A stretch of 64,000 bases of DNA from Rhizoclosmatium globosum. Its lineage: Eukaryota; Chytridiomycota; Chytridiomycetes; Chytridiales; Chytriomycetaceae. The notes beneath the pieces were generated by a model, which saw nothing but the letters and a program-made list of their open reading frames with translations, was not told where the DNA came from and searched no databases. The position numbers and the translations under genes were made by a program. The stretch covers positions 372,001 to 436,000 of the forward strand of contig MCGO01000004.1 of assembly GCA_002104985.1 (NCBI GenBank), read 5' to 3'. Shown in pieces: positions 1 to 10,300 of the stretch. Position 1 is the stretch's first letter, and each line of letters starts with the position of its first letter.

Positions 1-1
1 C

Positions 2-404
2 TCTTTTATCGGCTTGCGAAAGACCGGTTCAAGTCGTATCTATCAATGCAAAAACTCAGCAGACGGTCGGAAGTGGTGTGGCGAGTGATGTTAATGTGTC
101 TTGGCCTGGATTCCTGACTGACAAGAAGACTCTGTTCATTCACGTCCCTGTGACGGCTTCGTTCTCTTCTTTCCTTCAAAGTGCACAAGCTGGTGCGAAT
201 GGCTTCGGCTTTCGTGAAAGTGTTGTGGCTGTGTTGGAGCTTGCGGAGGATGTGCTTGGTGTTCAGAATCTGGTGGTCTGTTTGGACAAGGACCGTGAAG
301 ATTTGGCAAACTTGATCCGTTCCTTCCTTTTCGTGGGTTTTGAGCTTGTTCACCCATCAGTTTATGACTCCAACAGGTTCATTCTCGTTGGATCATCGTT
401 TTAA
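2..404 (+). CDS. OAZ: Ornithine decarboxylase antizyme, 5'-partial, with +1 ribosomal frameshift
   Basis: Antizyme binds ornithine decarboxylase, sends it to the proteasome and represses polyamine uptake. The C-terminal antizyme domain is plain in the 87..404 frame: a strand ending LFIHVP, then ESVVAVLELAEDVLG, VVCLDKDREDLANLIRSFLF and GFELVHP. The stop is TAA at 402. Upstream the coding frame is different (2..85) and ends at TGA 86-88. The context TGG TGT GGC GAG TGA T resembles the animal site TGG TGC TCC TGA T. A +1 shift on GAG, skipping T86, joins the two parts as join(2..85,87..404). The start codon and most of ORF1 lie left of the window. The gene converges on the TMEM115-like gene, with 51 bp between stops. 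An intron is a possible alternative to frameshifting, but the stop context and family precedent favour frameshifting. Confidence 0.87.
   Translation, partial: LLSACERPVQVVSINAKTQQTVGSGVASDVNVSWPGFLTDKKTLFIHVPVTASFSSFLQSAQAGANGFGFRESVVAVLELAEDVLGVQNLVVCLDKDREDLANLIRSFLFVGFELVHPSVYDSNRFILVGSSF
80..89 (+). promoter_or_regulatory. Antizyme +1 programmed frameshift site (GGC GAG TGA T)
   Basis: ORF1 ends in ...W C G E at TGA 86-88, and ORF2 begins immediately in the +1 frame as D V N V S W P. The UGA followed by U and the upstream UGG UGY codons match the conserved antizyme recoding context known from animals and fungi. In this family the shift is stimulated by polyamines, giving negative feedback. 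That regulation is inferred from the family; only the frame arrangement is seen here. Confidence 0.8.
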
Positions 405-455
405 TCTTATTATTCTTTTGCAATAAATGTATCTGTTCAACACTTTATTGTGCAA

Positions 456-1828
456 TCATTCATCTTCACCCCCATCATCAGCGTCTCCAACGAATCTTGA
501 TGGAGTTGCAGATCTCGCAGGAGTGGCTATTCTGGATCCTCCCTGACCACTGCCTCCTTTCTCGATGGTGATTGATGATGCTGGCACACCCAATGACCCT
601 TCCTTCATTCTCATATCCAATGCTTTCAAGGCAATTGCTCTTCTACGTTCGGCTTCTGCAGAATCACTTCCTGGAAGTGGCTTAGGGCTGTATGAACGCA
701 GGATTGGGTCACCGTTGGAGTCAAGTTGTGACTGGGGTAGTGATGGGGGTAATTTGGGAAGGAGCTTCAAAGATACAAGAAGGTTGAAAGTGGAGTTTGA
801 GATGGGAACAATCACACGGCTGAATAAAAGGTTAATATCGAATGAGTACTTAGCAAGAGAAACTCAACTGAGTGGAGGATGGGAAGAAGCTGCCGAATGA
901 GAAACTCTCTGACCGATCGCCTTGCATCCCATCATGGTTTTTGAAGAAACGGATGTAGATCCAGGACACGATGGTTCCATAAAACACCATAAATGCATGA
1001 ACATGGACGACTCTTACAATTCTCAGGACCAAAAAGACAACGAATGCAATGGAAGGTAAATTCTGCGATTGAGGAGGGTTTATAACCACAACATAACCAG
1101 CAGGATCATACCTTTACACGAACAGACACAAGTCCCATGATGCTCAGTGCGTGTTCTGGAACGGCTTGCTTAAAAGCTACCAAAAACGAGGCCAGAAGAC
1201 CGAGCATTCCTCCAATGTAGGTTTTGTACCTGCAAACAAAAACAGTGTGAGTTGAGGCAATGGACCTTGGTCCTAAAACATACAGCAAGTCTTCGTTCTG
1301 CTGAGATGCAACGAATTCGAAGAACACTGTGACAGTTGATAGCACCACGCTCGCGGTATTTACAAGGAGGGCGAATTTTAGGAGTTCTCTATCATGACAC
1401 CAATGAGTATCAACGCGAACGACTACCACAAATAGCGATTGCTTACTGAGTGCCCCAAACTCGTTCAAAGTATCTACCGGCCAAAAGGATGGAGCCGAGA
1501 CAGAAGACAAGCTAACCGATTGGTTAGGGAGGTTGTTGAATTCATTGAGACGACATCACAAGCTCACCAAGAAAGGATTGGTCTCAACAAATCCAGCCGT
1601 TATGTATGTCCAAGCGCGGGAGACGAGGAAGCCAACGACTGCCTGTGGTTTGGAGGTGAGATTGGGGTAACTAACACAGGCTGGCCTGCCATTCACCTCA
1701 AACGGTCGATTCCAGCCATCTAACGTCTCTTTTACAGTTGCACGGAACAGAATGGAGAGGACTGACAGGGCTGCTGCAACTGCCAGAAGCCCGCGAGTTC
1801 CCAACCCCACAGACACGATTTGCTGCAT
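456..1828 (-). CDS. TMEM115: TMEM115-like rhomboid-fold Golgi membrane protein
   Basis: Exons, transcribed right to left: 1828-1568, 1511-1447, 1388-1284, 1229-1112, 1062-869, 819-456, giving 368 aa. TMEM115 is a catalytically inactive rhomboid-like Golgi protein linked to retrograde traffic and glycosylation. The order of conserved blocks matches the human protein: hydrophobic N-terminus, AGRYFERVWGTQELLKF, GGMLGLLASFLVAFKQ, GTIVSWIYIRFF, then FSFGSFFPSST. The diagnostic cytosolic helix AEAERRRAIALKALDMRMKE follows. Several hydrophobic segments are visible before the soluble, Ser/Pro/Gly-rich tail. Introns are 49-58 nt. The gene is divergent from the Cyc8/Ssn6 gene across about 320 bp. Confidence 0.88.
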
Positions 1829-2149
1829 TTTTCCTCTTTCCCTTCCGTTCTTCTTTCACTTAATAATAACGAAAAAAAGAAAGAGAAAGGAGGAGGAAGG
1901 GGAGTATTTTGAGACAGCATCGAAAACAATCAAAAGTATGGCAGAGCGATTACGTTACATATCTGTCTCCATTGCGATGTACTTCTTTTTCTTCCTTTCA
2001 CCTGAAAATACAGTGCGATACAGTGTTTCTTGAGAAAAGAAAGTTGGAGGCAAAGGGGTGGATCTCCACAGACTCCTTTTATGCTCCAAATGAAAATTTT
2101 TGGGGCTGAGTCTTGACTGGAGAGACAGAACGAAAAGACATCGCAACCG
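1829..2149. promoter_or_regulatory. Divergent intergenic region, TMEM115-like / Cyc8
   Basis: These 321 bp separate the two start codons and must hold both promoters. A purine-rich run (gaaaaaaagaaagagaaagg, about 1870-1890) is present. I see no open frame that extends either gene and no recognisable TATA box or binding-site cluster. Confidence 0.4.
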
Positions 2150-5100
2150 ATGCAACCCATGCCAGGAACCGCACCCGGACCTGGGCCGCAAGGACCAATC
2201 AGCGGAGCAAACGGAGTTAACGCAGGAGTGGCAGTACCGGGAGACCTCAGCCAGCGTCTGCAATCACTCAACGAGGAGACGTGGGTTAGAATAGGTACGA
2301 GCTGTCTCCCTCGGGGCGGCAGTAGCCCGACACTCTTCGCACTACAACGGGCACACTTGGACGATATTCAACCGGCGTGTCCCGCGTCCATCAACCCCGT
2401 GGGCTCTGCTGTGCCTTGTCATCATGTGGTAAACTCGACTAACAACTACCCAACCAGGAACCCTCGCCGACTCAATGGGCGACAAAGACCGCGCACTCGC
2501 CGCATTTGAAAATGCCCTTCGTCACAATCAGTTTTCTGTCCCTGCTCTTACACATGCCTCGTCGCTTTGCAGACAAAAGGAGCTCTTCCCAAAGGCGATT
2601 GAATACTTCCAACGTCTCCTCAATATCGATAGATACAACGGAGCTGTATGGGCAGCATTGGGTCACTGCTTTTTGATGACCGACGACCTCCAAAATGCCT
2701 ACCAGACGTACCAACAAGCTCTGAACTGTCTCACCAATCCAAAGGTAATTATTCGGCCGAAATGCTTTATAGGGCCCTTTTTTGTGTCTGTCGAGAATTT
2801 CTTATTCGTGATTATATAAGGATCCAAAACTGTGGTATGGCATTGGAGTCTTGTACGATCGATACGGGTCGTATGATCATGCCGAGGCTGCTTTTGCTTC
2901 TGTTCTCAGAATTGATCCGAAATTCGACAAAGGAAGCGAAATATATTTCAGATTGGGTATCATCTACAAGCACCAGCAGAAATATGGGCTCAGCTTGGAT
3001 TGTTTTCGTTATATTCTCTCCTGTCCGCCAAAGCCTCTGAGTGAATGCGATGTTTGGTTTCAAATTGGACACGTTCATGAGTTTCAACGAGACGTGAGTT
3101 GTTTTCGATTCTCGTTTCAACCAAGTAAGATTTTTAACGGCGCTTATGGCAGTACGCATCTGCAAGAAGCGCATATGACACTGGACTTCAACGTTCTCCA
3201 AACAGCGTAAAAATTCTTCAACAATTGGGTTGGCTATGTATGCAAGTGGCGCCTGGATACCAAAACTATGATGCCGCTATCAGTTATCTTAATCGTGCTC
3301 TCGAAATTGATGCCAATGATGCTCAGCTTTACTATTTGTTGGGTCGTTGTCATATGGCTAAGCAGAAGTTTAACCAAGCATATGACTTCTATCAGCAAGC
3401 TGTTCTGAGAGATGCAAAGAATCCAATCTTTTGGTGTTCTATCGGAGTTTTATACTTTGATTTGGGACAGCACCGTGATGCTCTTGACGCCTACAGTCGT
3501 GCAATTTACTTGAATCCTCAAATTCCTGAGATCTGGTAAGTATTTCACTTCCACGTAATTCTTCATATTCATTTTTGGTAGGTGTAATTTGGGGAAATTG
3601 TACGAGTCATGCAACAGTCAAACCGCCGACGCTATCGATGCATACACTAAAGCTGCCGAGTTGGAACCAACAAATGCTACCACAAAGCACCGACTTGGGA
3701 TGTTGCGAGCATTCCAAGCTGGTCAAGGACCTGCTCCTGGAGCTCCCGAGCCGGCAATTCACCCTGTTCCACAAGATCCTTCAACTTATGTTCCTGGCGG
3801 TTCAGGTGGCAAGCCTCAAAATTTGTCCTCTTCATCCTTTTTCCCCTCAACTCGAACTGCTCAACAGCAGCAACAGCAATTGCAACAACAACAACAGCAA
3901 CAACAGCAGACGCAGCAACAACAACAGCAGCAGTACCAAATGGAACGTCGGCGGTCGATTCAACCAAACGGACAGCCTGGACTTATGCCCGGACCTGGCG
4001 GAATCCCACGAGGATTATCCCCGCATCCAAATCACGTCAATGGGCAACAAGCCCCCCCTCCTCACATGCAAAGTCATCACCCACAACACCATCCCCAACA
4101 CATCCCTCCTCAACCATATCAACAGCAACAACAGCCACAATATCCCCCACAAGTTCAACAAGCTCAGCAGCAATACCAGGCAGACCGTGCTCCCGTCTCA
4201 CCTCACACTGCAAACCAGAGAATGGCGACACAGCAACCACCCTTGCAACCCCAGCAATACCAGCAAGGCCCCCCACCATCGCAACAACAACCACATTATA
4301 TGCAACAATCGCAAGGTCAACCCCTGCCGCCACACCAACAACAGCCACCGTTGGCATCTCACCAACAACAACCGCCTCTACAACAACCACAACCACAGCT
4401 CAATCCCTTAAATAACGGAAACGGAGCACCACCAACAGGTGGTATTTCAGGAGCAAATGGTGGACGTGCTCGATCTCCTGGAAACTTTCCTCGTGCATCA
4501 GGATCTCCAAGCTTTGCTCCCACTCATTTGCGACCAACTTCCCCAACTGGAAGCAGTGGAAGCTATCCACTTCCACCTCATCAACAGCAGCCACAACAGG
4601 CCCCTGGCGGACTTCCGCCACATTTGCAGCATCAACAACGTGTTTCTTCCACGCCAGGCTCACCATCATCTGCCAATTTGAATGTAATGACTGGTGGAGC
4701 AGGGCTTGGTCTGAGTGTTGGTGGTGCAACAAGCAAGAGTTCCCGTGCAGGATCCCCTGTTGGAAGTTCCGGACCTGGACGTCTGGTTGGTGAACAGTCT
4801 AATGGTGCATCCATCAGTCCAACTGGTGGTGCAGCGACTGCAGCTGGTACAGTTTCTACTCCAGTCGAAAGCCAACATCAAAACCAACAACATACATCAG
4901 CTCAACCAGTTCGAGGAGCAAGTCCATCGGTGGCTACTCCTGTTTCTACCACAACGTCAGCAGCAGTACCACCACCACCACCAGCTTCTGGACCCAGTCC
5001 CATGGATCATGATGGTGGGGAACAGAAGGCAGAGGAGCATGGAGGAAATGGTGCGGCAAATGTTCCAGTTGCGTTGCGTCAGGTGGACGATGATTATGAT

Positions 5101-5250
5101 GAGGAAGAAGGGGAGGGTACTGCAGCTGGAGCTGAAGTTGGTGGAGGAAACGAGAATGAGGATGAGGAGATGAGAGAAAGGGAGGATGGCGAGGAGGATG
5201 AAGAGGAAGAGGAGATTGAGGAAGGCGGTGTTGCACAAATCAACAACTAA
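2150..5250 (+). CDS. CYC8: General transcriptional corepressor Cyc8/Ssn6 (TPR protein)
   Basis: Exons 2150-2294, 2458-2744, 2821-3093, 3153-3535, 3582-5250; 918 aa. Cyc8 is the TPR adaptor of the Tup1-Cyc8 corepressor and links DNA-bound repressors to Tup1. About ten tandem TPRs fill residues 35-400. They include blocks nearly identical in order to yeast Cyc8: ETWVRIGTLADSMGD, LWYGIGVLYDRYGS, EIYFRLGIIYKHQQKYG, CFRYIL, PIFWCSIGVLYFDLGQ and DALDAYSRAI. The rest is low complexity: a polyQ tract (from 3862), then Q/P/H-rich and S/G-rich stretches, and a strongly acidic D/E tail ending at 5250. The start is the first ATG in frame ahead of the TPRs. RBBP5/Swd1 follows on the same strand after 118 bp. 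Confidence 0.95.
3862..3933 (+). repeat. CAG/CAA microsatellite encoding polyglutamine
   Basis: A CAG/CAA-interspersed tract inside exon 5 of the Cyc8 gene encodes a Gln-rich run interrupted by Leu and Thr. Further CAA/CAG-rich stretches continue to about 4,400. PolyQ near the TPR domain is also typical of yeast Cyc8. Length polymorphism would be expected. Confidence 0.85.
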
Positions 5251-5368
5251 TGGATGGATGTAGCGAGTATGGAATTGTTATTAAGTCAAGGAAATGTTTC
5301 CCTTGTTCTGGTTTTGGTATTAAGAAGAAGAGTTACTTTTTCTCTCTGTGTTTATTCATTTTAAAGAA

Positions 5369-7258
5369 ATGGATTACCCAGAAGCAGTGGCATACACGCT
5401 AGATGGCGATGGGCAGCTCGCTCTGTGCCGGTTCAACGATGGCGGCAAGTACAATCTAGTTGCTGTTGGCTGCCACGACGGGTCTGTGCGAGTTGCGGAC
5501 CTTGACTGCAAGGCGTTTGCACGCGACCTTCTCGGACACGTTGCGCCCGTGTCAAGTGTCAGGTAAGAGACCCATTGGAAGAATCATCGCCGAATTCGGT
5601 AGAAAGAAGGAAGGAAAGAAGAAAGGAGAGTTCTGTCTCCCCTGGTTCCTGTTTCTTTAAACTGTCGATTGTCTGAGTCTGAGTCTAACAACACAAGCAA
5701 TTCAGTTGGTCACCGTCCGGTCGCCTTCTCCTTTCCGCCGCAAAGGACTGGAATGCAATTCTGTGGGACTTGGCCGACCCTCAAGCTGCTGCCCGTAAGG
5801 AGAAGGTGCTCCGCTTTGCCTCCCCGGTCGTTATTGCTGCAATCCATCCTGTGTCCAACAGAGACGCGGCAACCGGTGCGGACTTGAGGTAAAGCATGTC
5901 CTTTTATAGCTACTATATATTGTACTCATTGGCAACCTTCCTCGCTGACTCAGTCTTCGCGTTGTTGTGTGCTGTCTGAATCAGTACCCGTATCTTATTG
6001 ATCTTCAACGAGACGAAACCGGGGGTTACGTAGAAGACCGATCCTTTCTCGTGAAGCTGGACGAAGGCGATGTAGACTTGGTAATATATCTATTACCGTC
6101 ACAACCTTGAGCTGGAATCTTGGCTGGATTCCATCTAGAACTTGATCTCGACAAGGAATCAATCTATCATCATGTCATTATTTGTTACTAGACGCGGATC
6201 TATGAACCCGACGAATTTGATGACGAATTTCCTGATAGTTTCCTTTCTTTAGACAAAGAGCAATGAGTTTATCCAAACAACTGTTGCATCGTTTGATGCG
6301 AGCGGAGATTATATATTTCTTGGAAATGCGAAAGGTATCGTTACGGTTGTCGATAATTCAACGCGTTCTGTAAGTTATATCAGGTTTTTCTGGACAAGTT
6401 CTTACTTTCTCTGATAGGTCTTGATGCATTTTAGGCCGAGTGGAACCGCTTCGATAAAAGGATTTCAATTCAGCTCGGACAGAAGGTGAAGTTCTACATT
6501 CCTTCAAAACATCATTAATCGATGGCTCTGCAGTTTTGTTGCTATCAACTCAGCAGACAAAACTCTTCGAAGTTATCATATGCACACAATTCTGGGTCTT
6601 GAAAGAAACACCTCTGAAGTTCAAACCATTGAGCCGGATTTCAAATACTTTGATTCAATTGATCAAAACCGATGGGCACAGTGTGTTTTTAGCCCAGATT
6701 CCAAATATTTTATAGGAGGTTCAGAGTCGCTATTTTGTCTTCAACTTATTTCTTGGAATTTAGGTTCTGCAGTGAAAAATAGTCACAAGATTTATATATG
6801 GGAGCGATCCACCGCGGCATTGGTCAAGCTGCTGGAAATTCAGAAGGATAGTTTAATGGATATTGCGGTTTGTTGTTGCTTGTTTTATGCTTCTTGTCTC
6901 ATCGCCCCATTTCCTCAGTGGCATCCACAGCTTCCAATTATTGTCAGCATATCTACAGCCGGTATGATGAATGTGTGGACAGTGAAAGTTCATGAAAACT
7001 GGTCGGCATTTGCTCCAGGTATGCGGTTTTACTTTATAGAACCCCAGTTTCTGACGAAGTGCCTTAGATTTCAAGGAACTTGATGAAAACGTGGAGTATA
7101 TTGAAAATGAAGACGAATTTGACATCGTAAGTTATTCGTTTTGGTCTTTTAGCTTCGATTTAATTTCGTTGCCTTCTAAGGTGGAAGATGCCCAAAAAAG
7201 ATCACTGGCTATCTCGAAGGCAGCAGAAGAAGATGAATTTGTTGATATTATGAGCTGA
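5369..7258 (+). CDS. SWD1: COMPASS subunit RBBP5/Swd1, WD40 protein
   Basis: Exons 5369-5562, 5706-5888, 5954-6080, 6253-6369, 6418-6485, 6534-6718, 6764-6867, 6919-7018, 7068-7126, 7181-7258; 404 aa. RBBP5/Swd1 is a core scaffold of the SET1/MLL histone H3K4 methyltransferase. The WD40 propeller starts near residue 20 (NLVAVGCHDGSVRVADLD). The diagnostic C-terminal part is present: HKIYIWERSTAALVKLLE, WHPQLPIIVSISTAG, then VHENWSAFAPDFKELDENV and an acidic EDEFDI segment. These match human RBBP5 almost word for word and form the hinge that contacts MLL and ASH2L. The intron at 6081-6252 is the least certain call. Two introns (6719-6763 and 6868-6918) are multiples of three without stops. Confidence 0.94.
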
Positions 7259-7311
7259 ACAAATCAATTAAATGTATTTATTTAATATTTTTATTTTGAG
7301 AAATTGTCAAA

Positions 7312-10300
7312 ATGCAAACAACACTTCCTCTGCCAGCCATAAGCGGCAGCGGTCAGGATAAGAATGACAATAATGTGTCATTACTCCGAAAAACGATGAC
7401 GTTGAAAGGTAACTTCGTTGTGAAAGCAGTTATGAAAGTCACAAGTTGATCGTATCATCTTTCATCACAACCAATACCAAAAATATACAATATAGAACTC
7501 GTCAAAGCGTCACAAGAAACGCGGTCTCTTCAACGCGAAACACCTGGATCCCTATTATCCAAAATCAAAGTTAAAACCGATCACAAAAACTTCACCACAA
7601 ACCGACGGTCGATAAAAGACGCGTTTATAACCAATGATTGGCTTCAGCAACAAGAAGATCAGATGAGGGCTGCGGAGGAAAAGAAAGCGCGTCGAGCCGC
7701 AGCCTTGAAAAACAGGCCGCCACGGCCAAACGCAGATACAGCCGAAGATCCTGGAGCAGTTGAAGCAGAAGCTGCTGCAAAGGCAGAGGAACATCTGGCG
7801 AATCTGACGTTCAAAGAAAAGCTCGTTGATTTCCTGATGTGAGACACTGTCTGCAACCCCTTCCACTCATCGAACCAATTATAGCGAGCAACAAAATCAG
7901 AAAAACAAACCTGCTGACGATGAAGCTGCCGAAATGATTATCATGAATATGGATCGCATGTTCGTTCCAGATACCTCCAAAAAGACATTCGCGAAAGTTC
8001 TTTCCGAAACAAACATAGATAAGGAAGCCGAAGAACAAATGTTACTGGAGGTACATCATCTTGCACATTATTAGTTATCTTAACTATTTGGCAGACGTTC
8101 TACAACTACTTCAACGAAAATATTCAATCACAATCTTTTGCTGAAATCGAGCCTTCAACGCTTAAAACTATTCTCAACTCAATACCAAACGAGCTAAGAG
8201 CCAACCACGTGCAGCTATTAGGCGAATTGGAAACTGAGGTTCAAAAGGAATTCTGTGAGAGTGGCAAAATATCCGCTGTGAATTACATTTTGCGGAAGCC
8301 TCTTGGAAAACAAGATCGGTATGTTAAGCAATGTTTTGCATATTGTCATTAAAATCATCCCAGGATAAGGAAGGATCATTTGCCATTTCCTCAAGACAAG
8401 TGTCCGTTTCCAGCGGGTTGGCAAAAACCATTTAACGATGCAAAATATAAGCTCGAGAGATCATTATTCGTGAGCCATCCATGTATGATGCGAGTTATGG
8501 AAATATGGTCAACCTTTCAAAACGTTCGTTTCACAAACACAAACGAGATTCAATCTCAAAAAGAGCCTTTCAGAATTGGAGGATTTCGAAGCTTGATGCT
8601 TGTACAGAGTGAGAAATGCCGAGAGGCCCTGTTGAAAGGGTAAGTTGACATGTCATTTTTCTCTTCTTAAACTTAATTTAATATTCTCGTAGCTGGTTTA
8701 TTCAAGTACTTCGCGTTTTTGCTGAGTACTTTATTCGACCAAATAAGCGTCGAGCAGTTGTTAATGAGAGGCCTCCCGAAGCTTTCTTTCGTTCTTCAGC
8801 CGCCCTTATTTATAACGAAATTCTAAGCGTTACAATTGCATCAATCCATGCATATACGAGTTTATTCAACTATTACCCCATTGAGCCGCCTGTTGAAACG
8901 GAACACGGTCAACTCGTTCAGCTTCACGAGTCGCGTCTTCATGCACCTCGCTTTTACGTCCGACTATGTCTTGAAAACGAACAAATTGAATATGATCCCG
9001 TCCTTGCCGATATTGGAGAAGCTGTTATTGATTGCTTGGATTTTTGTTACAAGACTGTTGAAAGTGTCCCTAGAATTGATGCCGTGATATATGGAGTGGG
9101 AGCTGCGGAAGCATTCTTGCCGCCTGGCTCGGCAGCAGCGACTCCTGCTGGTGCTGCAAACCAAGCTGATGCAATTGCATCGTGTATCAGTAATGTTAGA
9201 CATGACCAGTACGTGAAAATCGCTCCCGAGCCAGCCATAGTGAAAAAAGCTTTGGCGCAACTGCGTTCATACACGAATGAATGCTTTAAAGTCGTACATG
9301 AGTTTGTTGAAAGTCGCTATAAACAGTACGAACCACTTTACACGGGTCAAGCAATGAACGAAATTGTAGCTTTCTTCACGGAAGAACATGAGTTTCACGA
9401 ATACACAAAGGTAATCTTATCAGCACAAGTCTAAACGTTTCAATAACAAAAAAAAATTCTAGCATATTGAGAAATACAGAAATATTGCTATCCAAGTCAC
9501 AAGAAATCCTCGTCGTGTTGAATTGCCAATGGTCGAGCTTTTGTGTGATGAACTCCACCATCAAATTGCTAGTACAGCGATGGAATGTTCGGACAAATTC
9601 CTTCAAAAGATTGTACTTCAAACAATTGAGCACGAAAAGAGGTAAGATATCAACCCACACTACCGTCACATACTTACCATGAATCAGTATTTGTCTTCGC
9701 TATGAAGTCATTGAAGAAAATGCACGAAAGGTTCCCGAAAACTTCAAGGAAATGGCCGAGCAAATGGCATACATTGAAAGTGTCAAGAATGAGACTCTTC
9801 CGAGTTTATTGACTGAGCTCGACACGGTCCAACAAAGAATTGTATATATAGCAACATTTTCCACAATGAGTGAAGATCATATTCAACTGAACAATCGTAC
9901 TTTCACATGGCCTATTCGAATTGGACCTATTATGGACAAGGTAAACAGTATTATGGGAGCTGCTCGAGAAAAATCAGAAGCACAACTCAAGGAGAGAAGA
10001 ACAAAATTCGAGTCCGAATTGGACGAAGTTTCGCGTCAAGTGGAGGAACTTATGGACGTTGGAGACTTGGACGAGATGCCATTCTATGTTAAGAAAGTTC
10101 AAGCAATGGTGAAACAATTGCAGACTGCTCAAGAAACTATTTCTGGATTCAACAAGGAGGAGCAACTGTTTGGCTGGCCAGTCACAGTATATCCACAGAG
10201 AAAAGCTATTCTTCAAGCACTAGAACCATACAATGCTCTGTATACCACGGCTGTCAACTTTCAAAAGAGTTACAAGAAATGGATGGTGAGAGTCTGTTAC

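Noticed and set aside
112..117. TCC TGA, the classical animal antizyme shift motif, near the start of the antizyme domain.
   Set aside because: It lies in a frame from which a +1 shift hits another stop at 119-121, and the antizyme domain is already in frame upstream of it. The frame-consistent site is GAG TGA at 83-88.
4037..4396. Long minus-strand and alternate-frame ORFs over the Cyc8 Q/P-rich region (Val-rich and Asn-rich products).
   Set aside because: They are shadows of CAA/CAG repeats in other frames, with single-residue-biased products and no family match.
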